Of a stretch of 42,207 nucleotides of DNA, positions 1 to 8,106 are shown piece after piece. The stretch comes from Bacteroidales bacterium (GTDB taxonomy: Bacteria > Bacteroidota > Bacteroidia > Bacteroidales > UBA932). The DNA lies in contig JALFFZ010000069.1 of the NCBI GenBank assembly GCA_022777585.1, positions 1 through 42,207 on the forward strand, read 5' to 3'. The position numbers and the translations under genes are program-made. Each line of letters starts with the position of its first letter. Position 1 is the stretch's first letter. The notes below the pieces were generated by a model, which saw nothing but the letters and a program-made list of their open reading frames with translations, was not told the origin of the DNA and ran no database searches.

Positions 1-123
1 ATACGTCTATCAGTATAGATGAGATGAAAACATGATCTCTGTAACTGAAAATAGCGTATTTATGAAAAAATTGACATTGATTATTGCAATGCTGCTGACG
101 GCGGCGGTTGCTTTCGGACAGGG
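1..123 (+). repeat. Leader plus signal-peptide repeat, copy 1
   Basis: Direct repeat with copy 2 at 924-1045. Each copy starts with ATACGTCT, runs through a diverged leader, shares AATAGCGTATTT just before the ATG, and then covers the signal-peptide codons. Over the 62 bases from the ATG I count three mismatches. The copy starts at the first base of the window, so it may extend further upstream. Similarity stops where the mature proteins begin, so only the expression and export module is duplicated. Confidence 0.85.
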
Positions 124-580
124 CAAGGGGTTGGTGATGAACGAGAAGGGATTCCATGCTGAGGGAGCGTTGGGGTACATTGACAAGGGGGCATTTCTGA
201 ATGTTTCGGCCGGATACGTGCCCGTCAGGGGTCTCTATGTCGGAGGAGGTGTCGGAGTCAGGCGCATTGACTTTGCCAGGGTGAATCTCCGGGATATTGA
301 ATACAGTACGATGGTCCCGGTATTCCTGCAGGTGAAATACAATTTCCTGAACAAGGTGGTCAGCCCGTACATTGACTTGAAGGGCGGAATGATGACCGAC
401 TACACTTTCTCCGGAACCGGCTGGTTTGTCTCCCCATCAATCGGCATTTCGTTCTGCCGCCGTTTCAGTGTCTTCGCAGCCGGTGAAGGCACGGTCAATT
501 ATTATGGTCGCGGAACTGGCAAGGATTACCAGAAGGCTGACATTCATCCTTGGTCTGTCGGCTTCACTGTAAGTTTCTGA
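62..580 (+). CDS. Small exported outer-membrane beta-barrel-like protein
   Basis: About 172 residues if translated from the ATG at 62, which begins a clean signal peptide (MKKLTLIIAMLLTAAVAFGQG). An in-frame ATG at 32 would add ten residues ahead of it and is less likely. The mature part alternates glycine-rich and aromatic stretches such as GGGVGVRRIDF, VKYNFLNKVVSPYIDLKGG and GWFVSPSIGISF, and ends in VGFTVSF. This is the look of a small 8-strand outer-membrane barrel of the porin/OmpW/PorT kind. No specific family was recognised and no partner gene is apparent. Its signal peptide and leader are nearly identical to those of the next gene at 984. Function unknown. Confident in the gene and its export, moderate on the barrel fold. 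Confidence 0.8.
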   Translation: MKKLTLIIAMLLTAAVAFGQGKGLVMNEKGFHAEGALGYIDKGAFLNVSAGYVPVRGLYVGGGVGVRRIDFARVNLRDIEYSTMVPVFLQVKYNFLNKVVSPYIDLKGGMMTDYTFSGTGWFVSPSIGISFCRRFSVFAAGEGTVNYYGRGTGKDYQKADIHPWSVGFTVSF

Positions 581-923
581 TAATTAGCGATTAGAATTTC
601 ATTGGTTTCAGGTCCCAGCGGGGTTTTCGGCTGCATGTCCGGGAATCCCGCCGGTTTTACAATCGTCTCCACGATGACTTCCAGCCGTGCTTGTCTCGCA
701 GATACCCGCTGCGCATATCTCAGCAGAGGGGCATCGGGACAAGATTCGCTCCATCATTCTCTCGCCCTGCCGAAAACTATCACAACACAGGGCCTCTGAA
801 ATGTTTCGGACGGGCTCTTTCACGTTTATGAACAGGAGACTGAACCTGTTGTCAAAGCCGGTGTCATTGTTTCATGAAGAGGGAAACAAAATTACTGTTT
901 ACAGGTGGTACTATTTGCCATGA
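581..923. other. Spacer between the duplicated genes, no convincing gene
   Basis: About 340 bases (403 counting the copy-2 leader up to 983). Short open frames occur on both strands (about 60-80 codons), but none has a signal peptide, a recognisable domain or a good promoter, and they overlap one another. Base composition is similar to coding DNA, so this may be the eroded remains of a gene or of another copy of the duplicated unit. I see no tRNA-like fold or clear terminator. Confidence 0.4.
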
Positions 924-1045
924 ATACGTCTGATATATAGTGGAGATGAACAACAGGATCTCCGGAACAAAAATAGCGTATTTATGAAAAGATTGACATT
1001 GATTATTGCAATGCTGCTGACGGCGGCGGTTGCGCTCGGACAGGG
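924..1045 (+). repeat. Leader plus signal-peptide repeat, copy 2
   Basis: Second copy of the repeat at 1-123. The leader part is diverged with small gaps (ATACGTCT, GAGATGAA, GATCTC, AATAGCGTATTT shared). The signal-peptide codons are almost identical, and divergence becomes complete right after the CAGGG that encodes the mature N-terminus. Confidence 0.85.
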
Positions 1046-1496
1046 TGAAGATGTAAAATTCTTCAGGCAAGCGGGTTACAAAGGTTCGGTTCTGTATACG
1101 AATCATTATCTGGTCTGGCAGGGCGTGGAGACATCTCACGGATATATGTTCAATAATCACCATTATCTTGGCGCCAGTGCGGGGTTTATGCTTGCTCCGA
1201 TTGACAATGTTCCTACATTCGGGATGCTATTCGTCGACTACAGCGCATATATCTGCAATAAGAAAAGCACACCTGTGGCTGGAATCAAGGCTGGATTTTG
1301 CCACGCCCTCAATTACAGCACCAACTGCGAATTCAGGAATGCGGCAGTAATTGAGCCGGGTATAGGATGGAGCTGGACGCTCAAGTCCGGCAATGGATTG
1401 GTGTTGAACATCGCTTGCCCGGTATTCCTGACAAAGAAAATGGACGTTGTCTCCACTTATGTAATGCCGAAGTTGTCATTTGGCATTGAGTTTTGA
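984..1496 (+). CDS. Small exported protein, probable outer-membrane barrel
   Basis: 170 residues, starting at an ATG that begins the signal peptide MKRLTLIIAMLLTAAVALGQ. The mature part contains alternating hydrophobic and aromatic strands (YLGASAGFMLAPI, MLFVDYSAYI, AGIKAGFCHAL, AVIEPGIGWSWTL) and ends in PKLSFGIEF, an aromatic C-terminus common in outer-membrane barrels. It shares its leader and signal peptide with the gene at 62, but the mature sequences show no obvious similarity by eye. Specific family and function not recognised. Confident in the gene, moderate on the barrel fold. Confidence 0.8.
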   Translation: MKRLTLIIAMLLTAAVALGQGEDVKFFRQAGYKGSVLYTNHYLVWQGVETSHGYMFNNHHYLGASAGFMLAPIDNVPTFGMLFVDYSAYICNKKSTPVAGIKAGFCHALNYSTNCEFRNAAVIEPGIGWSWTLKSGNGLVLNIACPVFLTKKMDVVSTYVMPKLSFGIEF

Positions 1497-1545
1497 CAGA
1501 TGGCAATTTCATCCTTATAAACGCAGATTTTTCAAAGAAAAGACG

Positions 1546-1553
1546 TATATTTA
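1546..1553 (+). promoter_or_regulatory. Bacteroidetes-type -7 element (TATATTTA)
   Basis: TATATTTA differs from the TAnnTTTG consensus only in its last base. It lies 54 bases before the ATG at 1607 and suits the alpha/beta hydrolase gene. Confidence 0.4.
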
Positions 1554-1606
1554 GACGGCGTTATGAGCGCCAGAACATTGAGAATAAATATACAATTGAA
1601 ATCAGT

Positions 1607-2419
1607 ATGAGAAGAATCCTTTCTGTGCTTATGGCAACGGTGGCCTGCATTACGGTATCGGCACAAGAATACAAGACCGCAGACAACATTTTATACACGA
1701 CGAAGACGGATAGCTACTCAAAAGAAAGGCTTAAACTCGATGTCTGCTATGAGGAAGATGCCCGGGACCTGCCTGTCGTAGTATGGTTCCATGGTGGCGG
1801 ACTGACATCGGGAGAGAAACAGATACCGGGGAAACTGAAGGGGAAAGACTGTGTGCTCGTCGGAGTGAACTACCGGCTGCTGCCTAAGGTAACCATTGAC
1901 AAGACAATAGATGACGCCGCTGAGGCGGTGGCATGGGTCATGGATCATATTGCCGATTATGGAGGCAGTCCAAACAAGATAATCGTATCAGGACACTCTG
2001 CTGGAGGATATCTGACAATGATGCTGGCTCTCGACAAGAAATGGTTGATGAGATACGGCAAGGACGCTGACGACATTTCTGCATACATCCCGTTCAGTGG
2101 ACAGGCCATAAGCCATTTTTCATACCGGAAGATGAATGGAATTGACAACCTTCAGCCGACGATTGATGAATATGCCCCGTTGTATTGGGTACGAAAGGAC
2201 TGCCCTCCGCTGGTGCTGCTTGTCGGAGACAGGGAACTGGAGCTCTTCGGCCGCTATGAGGAAAATGCATATCTCCAAAGAATGATGAAGCTGGTCGGCA
2301 ACACGACAACGGAACTGTACGAATTCGATGGACATGGGCATGGAGGTATGGTGGAGCCGGGATATCATATTCTTGAATGGTGGGTGAAGAAAGTTGACAA
2401 TAAGCCTTTTGAACCATGA
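1607..2419 (+). CDS. Exported alpha/beta hydrolase (esterase/lipase type)
   Basis: 270 residues from the ATG at 1607, which begins the signal peptide MRRILSVLMATVACITVSAQ. The frame is open further upstream to a TTG at 1493, but that would bury the signal peptide. The fold is shown by the oxyanion motif HGGG (VVWFHGGGLTSGEK), the nucleophile elbow GHSAGG, a later acid-containing segment (LLVGDRELELFG) and a C-terminal histidine (DGHGHGGM). This is the pattern of the esterase/BD-FAE/hormone-sensitive-lipase superfamily, often carbohydrate acetyl- or feruloyl-esterases in Bacteroidales. No glycan-utilisation locus surrounds it, so the substrate is not given by context. It is followed at once by another secreted hydrolase. 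Family confident, substrate unknown. Confidence 0.85.
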   Translation: MRRILSVLMATVACITVSAQEYKTADNILYTTKTDSYSKERLKLDVCYEEDARDLPVVVWFHGGGLTSGEKQIPGKLKGKDCVLVGVNYRLLPKVTIDKTIDDAAEAVAWVMDHIADYGGSPNKIIVSGHSAGGYLTMMLALDKKWLMRYGKDADDISAYIPFSGQAISHFSYRKMNGIDNLQPTIDEYAPLYWVRKDCPPLVLLVGDRELELFGRYEENAYLQRMMKLVGNTTTELYEFDGHGHGGMVEPGYHILEWWVKKVDNKPFEP

Positions 2420-2428
2420 CAGATTTCG

Positions 2429-2436
2429 TATATTTG
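2429..2436 (+). promoter_or_regulatory. -7 promoter element TATATTTG for the phosphatase gene
   Basis: An exact TAnnTTTG match. A TTTTG stretch ends at 2411, near the usual -33 position. Transcription would start near 2443, which argues for translation from the ATG at 2460. Confidence 0.65.
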
Positions 2437-2459
2437 CAGGAATGCAAATGACGAACGAT

Positions 2460-3770
2460 ATGAAAATTGGAAAACTTGTCCTCAGGGCCGCTCTGGCACT
2501 CGGCCTCATAGCCATCAACATTGAACTCTCCGCAGGCAATGCGGGGGAAACTCAGTCCTCAGTACGCGAAATCGTAGCCGCCGACCGGATCAAGGCTTCC
2601 GGCCTGGATGCCGTCTATGACTTCGATGCAGTCAGCCCCGCTGCCTGTCCTAAAGGATATAAGCCATTCTATATCAGCCATTACGGTAGACACGGCTCAC
2701 GATATGCCTACGCCCGGGAGACCTATACCGACCTGCTTGAGATGCTTCAGAAAGCAGAGCAGGAGGACAATATCACTGAATATGGCAAGTCATTGAGCCT
2801 CAGGCTTGCAGACTTCTATGAGAAAGTCCGCTACAGGGTCGGTGATCTGACAGACAAAGGCTGGAACCAGCAGAAGAGGATGGCCGGCAAGATGCATTCC
2901 GACTATCCCCGGGCATTCGGAAAGGGCAGCCATGTACGGGCCTGTGCCTCAGGCTCCATCAGGTCAATCATGAGTATGACATCATTCTGCACCGAGCTCT
3001 CCCGCATTGCCCCGAAAACTGAAATAATTGCCCATCAGGGCCTCGAATACATTCAGGCAACTTCACCCAACCAGGGTACCAACCCGTTCCGGTTCAAGGG
3101 CCCCAAGTTCGATTTCCCATACGCCCAGTCGGACGAGGAATTCCTCCGCAGCTTCTTCCCGGAGTATATTGACGTGCTGGGCAGAATGTTCAAAGACCCC
3201 TCCAAGGCCATTGAAGGCAAGTCCCATCTCTGGACAATGGACTATATGTATATGCTTGTCGGTGGGATGAACAGTCTCGATGACGATGTCCGCAATGATT
3301 TCTCCGACATTTTCACGAGTGAGGAATATGTCAAGATGTGGGAGGTGGACAACTATCTGAGATTCGGTGAATATTACAAGTACAGAACATCCTGCTCCGC
3401 CATCTTCGTCGATATGCTTGAGAAGGCGGAGAAAGTCATTGCCGCAGGCGGGTCAGGTGCGGACCTGCGCTTCGGACACGACCATTGCCTGATGACATTG
3501 CTGATGATTGCCGACCTGGACCATTTCGGGCACTTCCCGGAAACGCCTGAAGAGCTGTCGCAATACTACCAGACCTACCGTTCCCCGATGGCCGGAAACC
3601 TCCAGTTCATCTTCTATCGCTCGCGCCGCAAGGGAGCCGAGCCTCTCGTCCGTGTTCTCCTCAATGGCCAGGATGCCGATCTTGGAGACCTTGCGCACTC
3701 AGAATCAATCTATTACACTTGGTCTGACCTGCGTGACTACCTCCGCTTCCGCATTGCAATGTTTCTTTAA
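2460..3770 (+). CDS. Histidine acid phosphatase (MINPP/phytase-like), exported
   Basis: 436 residues from the ATG at 2460. The frame is open upstream to a TTG at 2394, inside the preceding gene, but the promoter at 2429 and the signal peptide (MKIGKLVLRAALALGLIAIN) favour 2460. The histidine phosphatase signature is clear: YISHYGRHGSRYA carries the RHGxR phosphate-binding motif with the nucleophilic His, and the late segment LRFGHDHCLMTLL provides the His-Asp pair that ends the active site. This family removes phosphate from phosphomonoesters, with multiple inositol polyphosphate phosphatases as the closest well-known Bacteroidales relatives. It probably acts in the periplasm or at the surface to scavenge phosphate. 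Substrate specificity cannot be read from the sequence. Confidence 0.88.
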   Translation: MKIGKLVLRAALALGLIAINIELSAGNAGETQSSVREIVAADRIKASGLDAVYDFDAVSPAACPKGYKPFYISHYGRHGSRYAYARETYTDLLEMLQKAEQEDNITEYGKSLSLRLADFYEKVRYRVGDLTDKGWNQQKRMAGKMHSDYPRAFGKGSHVRACASGSIRSIMSMTSFCTELSRIAPKTEIIAHQGLEYIQATSPNQGTNPFRFKGPKFDFPYAQSDEEFLRSFFPEYIDVLGRMFKDPSKAIEGKSHLWTMDYMYMLVGGMNSLDDDVRNDFSDIFTSEEYVKMWEVDNYLRFGEYYKYRTSCSAIFVDMLEKAEKVIAAGGSGADLRFGHDHCLMTLLMIADLDHFGHFPETPEELSQYYQTYRSPMAGNLQFIFYRSRRKGAEPLVRVLLNGQDADLGDLAHSESIYYTWSDLRDYLRFRIAMFL

Positions 3771-3814
3771 TCCTGCCGCTTGACAGGGAAACCTTGTTAA
3801 TACCCCTCAACACA

Positions 3815-4879
3815 ATGAATAATAAACCATTATGCACAATAAACACCGGAAGGACAGTTGAGGATGCCGTCCCGTACCTGAAGGATTATCCGGCCGTCTA
3901 CATCGTGTCGGACAGGAACGTGGAAGCCTATGCCGCTAGGGTTGCGGAGGCGCTGGAGCCTTGCGGCAATCTCCGGGGCCGGTTCTCCATCGATGCCAAT
4001 GAAAATGCCAAGAACATTGACACTGTCCTGGAGATATGCCGATGGCTTTTGAACCTTGAAGCTGACCGCAAAGCCCTGATTTTTGCCATCGGCGGAGGTA
4101 TCACTACCGATATGGCCGGTTTCGCCGCCTCCATCTACAAGAGGGGAATCCGCTTTGCCTATCTGCCTACCACATTTCTGGCTCAGGTGGATGCGGCAAT
4201 CGGTGGAAAGACCGGAGTCAACTTCCTGAATTACAAGAACATGCTCGGAGTCATCCGCCAGCCTGAGTTTACATTCGAATGCCCCGAGGTACTTTCTACA
4301 TTGCCATACAGGGACTTCATTTCCGGGGCGGCGGAACTTGTCAAAACCTTCATCATTGACAATGAGGGGAACAACTACAGCAAGGCCATCAGCGTACTCT
4401 CCGCCATTGCCGGGGCCAATGGCCACAAGGCCGCGATATTGGAGTATCTACCTGAGCTGCAGGAACTTATATCTGCTGCGGCATCGGTCAAGGCCGGAGT
4501 CGTGGAGCGTGACCAGTTCGAGTCGGGGGAGAGGCGCAAGCTGAATCTCGGCCACACCTTCGCGCACGCCATCGAGTGGATGGCCAGGGAGAAGGGCGAC
4601 GACATAAGTCACGGTGAGGCTGTGTCAATGGGAATGATAATGGCTGCCGGGCTTTCCGAGAAGTTCTATGGCAATGTTGATGCACATCTAGCCGCCACCC
4701 TCCGCCGCGATTTTGCCTCCTGCTGCCTGCCCGTGGACTGCCCCTACAGCATATCAGAGCTCGTCCCTGCAATGAAATATGACAAGAAAGCCGAGGGCGA
4801 AGGTGTGAATTTCGTGCTCATTCACTCTATTGGCGACGTAAGAATTGAGAAGCTGCCGGTATTTTTTGTATCTTTGTAG
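3815..4879 (+). CDS. aroB: 3-dehydroquinate synthase
   Basis: 354 residues. Converts DAHP to 3-dehydroquinate, the second step of the shikimate pathway, using NAD and a divalent metal. The NAD-binding loop GGGITTD is at residues 93-99, followed by the hallmark segment LPTTFLAQVDAAIGGKTGVN. Metal ligands correspond to Glu174 (GAAELVK), His247 (LNLGHTFAHAIE) and His266 (ISHGEAVSMGM). Length matches the family. The ATG at 3815 is chosen over an upstream in-frame TTG at 3794. No clear TAnnTTTG was found directly upstream. It heads the run aroB, aroD-aroA, aroC. Confidence 0.96.
   Translation: MNNKPLCTINTGRTVEDAVPYLKDYPAVYIVSDRNVEAYAARVAEALEPCGNLRGRFSIDANENAKNIDTVLEICRWLLNLEADRKALIFAIGGGITTDMAGFAASIYKRGIRFAYLPTTFLAQVDAAIGGKTGVNFLNYKNMLGVIRQPEFTFECPEVLSTLPYRDFISGAAELVKTFIIDNEGNNYSKAISVLSAIAGANGHKAAILEYLPELQELISAAASVKAGVVERDQFESGERRKLNLGHTFAHAIEWMAREKGDDISHGEAVSMGMIMAAGLSEKFYGNVDAHLAATLRRDFASCCLPVDCPYSISELVPAMKYDKKAEGEGVNFVLIHSIGDVRIEKLPVFFVSL
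4869..4876 (+). promoter_or_regulatory. -7 promoter element TATCTTTG for aroD-aroA
   Basis: An exact TAnnTTTG match lying across the last codons of aroB, with a TTG at 4845-4847 at the right distance for a -33 element. The predicted start near 4883 leaves about 20 bases of leader before the ATG at 4904. The fused gene and those downstream can therefore be transcribed independently of aroB. Confidence 0.65.
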
Positions 4880-4903
4880 GTTCCGGGCAAACAACAGAAT
4901 AAT

Positions 4904-7024
4904 ATGATCTGCACATCAATACAGAACAGGACGCTTGACGAAATCTTCGCCATCCTTGAATCCGGGGAGGTGGAGATGGCTGAAATCCGGCTTGACCGTT
5001 GCAACCTGGCCCAGGACGAGGTGGAAGAGCTGTTCTCCTCCTCCGACGTGCCCCTCATAGCTACCTGCAGGGTGTCCGAAATCAGGGCATCCCTCGACGA
5101 CGGGAACACGGACGACCGCAAACTCGACTCCAGGGCATCCCAGAAAGCAGAGTCCCTGCTCATAACCGCCATCCACGCCGGAGCGGCTTATGCCGATCTC
5201 GAAATCGAGGCCCCGGCAATGATGTCTAAGCGCATCCGCCGGGAGACAAGAGAATGCGGCACGGTCCTCATCCGCTCCTATCACGATTTCTCCGGAACTG
5301 ACTCCCTTGAGGCTCTTAAAGCATTGACAGAGAAGTGTTTCGCCCTCGGGGCTGACATTGCCAAAATAGTTGTCACCGCCAATGATGACGATGACACCGC
5401 ACGTGTGCTGAAGCTCTATGAGAGCTTTGACCCGGGCCGTCTCGTGGCTTTCGCAATGGGGGAGAAAGGCCGGTCCAGCCGTATAGACTGCCTTGCCAAA
5501 GGCGCTCCGCATACATACGCCGCCCTCAATGAGGAGGAGGCTGCCGCACCGGGCCAGATGTCCACGGCTTCGATGCGGGCCAATGTCTATGGCGACAGGA
5601 AGTTCATCGGATATCCTTCCGCAGAGCCTGTCCAGATGCCTTGTTCGAAGAGTTTTGCCCAGCGGGCCATCATTGCCGCAGCAGTGTCTGAAGGCGTTTC
5701 CGTCCTCCGGGGCTATTCTCCCTGCGGTGACAATGAATCCGCCATCGCGGTCGCCAGGGCTCTCGGCGCCGAGGTCACCGTCGGGCTTTCATACGCCTCC
5801 GTCAATGTGGCCAAGGATGGGTCTGCATTGACCATCAAGGGTATCGGTGCGAAAAGAAATTCATTGAAACTCAACATTTTGCATACGGGAGAATCGGGAC
5901 TCCTCACGAGGATGATGATTCCTCTTCTCTCGGTTCTGAACGACGGAGACATAAGGGTGACCGGCGAGAAGACATTGACCGGAAGGCCGCTCAAGGGCGC
6001 TCCGGAGATAATGTCCGCCTTCGGGGTCAGGCTTGTCCAGGTCGGCGAAAGGGCCTCTCTCTCAGCAGGAAGCTCCGCTTCTGTGGCCAACGCTGCCTCC
6101 GAAGTCTTCGTGCCTCTCGACATCAATGGCTCCCTCAATGCCGGAAAAGCCTCAATATCAGGCGTCAGCGGCTCCCAGATCATCTCCGGACTGCTGATGG
6201 CATTGCCGCTTCTCGACGAGGACACCGTCATTGAGCTGAACAATCCGAAAAGCATCCCTTACCTCTTCATTACAATGGACGTGATGAAGGCATTCGGCGT
6301 GAAAGTCTGGTGCGATATGGAAGGCGGGGAGGAATTCGCCGAGTCCAAGGACTGGAGCGACTGCACCGCCATCACTTTCCACATCAAGGGAGGCCAGGCC
6401 TACAAGGCCGCGGATATGGACATCGAGGGCGACTGGAGCTCGGCCGCAAACTTCCTCGTGGCCGGTGCCGTGTTCGGAAGAGTGGAACTTACCGGTCTGG
6501 ATACCAAGTCGTTGCAGGCGGACCTCTCCATCATGGACATATTGATGGAGGCAGGTGCCAGCCTCTCCCAGATGGGGGACGACGACCCGAAAGGCCTCAT
6601 TCACGTGCAGAGAGCGCCGCTCAGCGCATTCGAGGTGGACGCCGCCAACTGCCCGGATCTCTTTCCGATAGTCGCGGTACTTGCGGCCTTCTGTGAGGGG
6701 ACCAGTAGAATAGCCGGTGTGGGCAGGCTTGCCAACAAGGAAAGCGACCGTGGCAAGGCCATATTGGAAATGCTAACAAAGATGGGTGTCAATGCGAAAA
6801 TAGCCGGGGACAAGCTCATTGTGGAGGGACATTCCCTCGCCAGGCGCTGCCTCACGCATACACTGCTAAGGGGAGGCAGCTACACCTCGCATCACGACCA
6901 CCGTATGGTAATGGCCCTCAGGGTGGCCGGAATCGGTGCTGACAGCCCTATAGAAATAGATGATACACAATGTGTTGCCAAATCCTTCCCTACATTCGGG
7001 GAACTTTTCGGCAAACTATTCTGA
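4904..7024 (+). CDS. aroDA: Fused 3-dehydroquinate dehydratase (type I) and EPSP synthase
   Basis: 706 residues combining two shikimate enzymes. Residues 1-220 are a type I dehydroquinate dehydratase: EIRLD at 27-31, SYHDF with catalytic His127, ADIAKIVVTA with the Schiff-base Lys154, and a closing APGQ with Gln218. From about 233 the EPSP synthase begins: PCSKSFAQRAII (the SKS/R phosphate and PEP site), TGESGLLTR, TGRPLKG, SGSQIISGLLM, PDLFP, NKESDR and HHDHRM. TGESGLLTR stands where many enzymes have GNAGTAMR and resembles the ESGSTLR form I recall from clostridial enzymes. Both active sites look intact, so it should be bifunctional, catalysing steps three and six. I know of AroD-AroE and pentafunctional AROM fusions, but an AroD-AroA pairing is uncommon to my knowledge. 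Confidence 0.93.
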   Translation: MICTSIQNRTLDEIFAILESGEVEMAEIRLDRCNLAQDEVEELFSSSDVPLIATCRVSEIRASLDDGNTDDRKLDSRASQKAESLLITAIHAGAAYADLEIEAPAMMSKRIRRETRECGTVLIRSYHDFSGTDSLEALKALTEKCFALGADIAKIVVTANDDDDTARVLKLYESFDPGRLVAFAMGEKGRSSRIDCLAKGAPHTYAALNEEEAAAPGQMSTASMRANVYGDRKFIGYPSAEPVQMPCSKSFAQRAIIAAAVSEGVSVLRGYSPCGDNESAIAVARALGAEVTVGLSYASVNVAKDGSALTIKGIGAKRNSLKLNILHTGESGLLTRMMIPLLSVLNDGDIRVTGEKTLTGRPLKGAPEIMSAFGVRLVQVGERASLSAGSSASVANAASEVFVPLDINGSLNAGKASISGVSGSQIISGLLMALPLLDEDTVIELNNPKSIPYLFITMDVMKAFGVKVWCDMEGGEEFAESKDWSDCTAITFHIKGGQAYKAADMDIEGDWSSAANFLVAGAVFGRVELTGLDTKSLQADLSIMDILMEAGASLSQMGDDDPKGLIHVQRAPLSAFEVDAANCPDLFPIVAVLAAFCEGTSRIAGVGRLANKESDRGKAILEMLTKMGVNAKIAGDKLIVEGHSLARRCLTHTLLRGGSYTSHHDHRMVMALRVAGIGADSPIEIDDTQCVAKSFPTFGELFGKLF

Positions 7025-7032
7025 ACATAGAT

Positions 7033-8100
7033 ATGGATTCATTCGGCAGCAAATTCAGAGTCTCCATTTTCGGAGAATCCCACGGCGATGCGATAGGCGT
7101 CGTGCTTGACGGAGTTCAGCCGGGCCTCCCTCTCGGTATCGAGGATTTCACGGAGGACATTCTCCGCAGGAAAAGCGGGCCAAAGGGCACGACCCCGAGA
7201 ATCGAGTCCGACATACCCGAGATTCTCAGCGGAATATATGAGGGATTCACCACGGGAGCCCCTCTCGCCATCATTTTCAGGAACAGGAATACCCGCTCCG
7301 GGGATTACAAGCTTTTCAATGATATGCCGCGCCCGGGCCACGCCGACTATACCGCCAGCGTGAAGTGGATGGATTTCAACGACCCGAGAGGCGGAGGTCA
7401 TTTCTCCGGAAGGCTTACTTTGCCGATCGTGGCGGCGGGAGTCGTGGCCAAGAAAATGTGTGTCTGCGACGTGCGTGCCAGCCTCATCGAGGTGGGCGGA
7501 ATGTCCAGGACCGAGGCTCTGGCAACATTGACGGACGAGGATAGGAATGGATTGCCGGAGTCTGAAATCCCGGCTTCAGTTATATGGAAGGACGTGATTG
7601 CCAATGCAATGCGGGAGCGTGACTCCATCGGAGGAATAGTGGAATGCGTGGCATCCAAGGTCCCTGCCGGCCTCGGAGAACCGTTCTTCGACTCGGTCGA
7701 GTCCCTGATTTCCCACGCCATCTTCTCCATCCCTGGAGTCCGTGGCATAGAATTCGGAGATGGATTCGAGTCGGCCAGAATGAAGGGTTCTGAGCACAAT
7801 GACCCGTTCGACAATGTCGAAGGCGGCGATGTCAGCCTGCATCTCAGCGTGCATCCGTCCAAGAATGGGGCTGGCGGAGTGAACGGCGGCATAACCAACG
7901 GCAATCCGATCGTGTTCAGGGTAGCCTTCAAGCCTACCTCCAGCATAGGGAAGCCGCAGAAGACATTCAATTTTGCAAAGGGTGAGATGGATGAACTTTC
8001 CATCCCAGGCAGGCACGACGCCTGCTTCGCCCTCAGGACCCCTCCTGTAGTTGAAGCGATGACGGCAATTGTCCTCGCCGACTTGATGAAGAGAATATAA
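7033..8100 (+). CDS. aroC: Chorismate synthase
   Basis: 355 residues. Converts EPSP to chorismate using reduced FMN. The ATG at 7033, eight bases after the aroDA stop, begins MDSFGSKFRVSIFGESHG, the normal N-terminus. The frame is also open upstream within aroDA but has no family similarity there. Conserved parts include GESHG, DYTASVKW, GGGHFSGRLTLP and the C-terminal RHDACFALRTPPVVEAM. Length is normal. Tight spacing to aroDA upstream and sufB downstream (6 bases) suggests co-transcription. With aroB and aroDA it covers four of the seven common shikimate steps; the DAHP synthase, aroE and aroK genes lie elsewhere. Confidence 0.96.
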   Translation: MDSFGSKFRVSIFGESHGDAIGVVLDGVQPGLPLGIEDFTEDILRRKSGPKGTTPRIESDIPEILSGIYEGFTTGAPLAIIFRNRNTRSGDYKLFNDMPRPGHADYTASVKWMDFNDPRGGGHFSGRLTLPIVAAGVVAKKMCVCDVRASLIEVGGMSRTEALATLTDEDRNGLPESEIPASVIWKDVIANAMRERDSIGGIVECVASKVPAGLGEPFFDSVESLISHAIFSIPGVRGIEFGDGFESARMKGSEHNDPFDNVEGGDVSLHLSVHPSKNGAGGVNGGITNGNPIVFRVAFKPTSSIGKPQKTFNFAKGEMDELSIPGRHDACFALRTPPVVEAMTAIVLADLMKRI

Positions 8101-8106
8101 GTATTT

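Noticed and set aside
602..923. Short open frames between the two barrel-like genes
   Set aside because: They overlap on both strands and lack a promoter, signal peptide or domain; recorded as a gene-less spacer instead.
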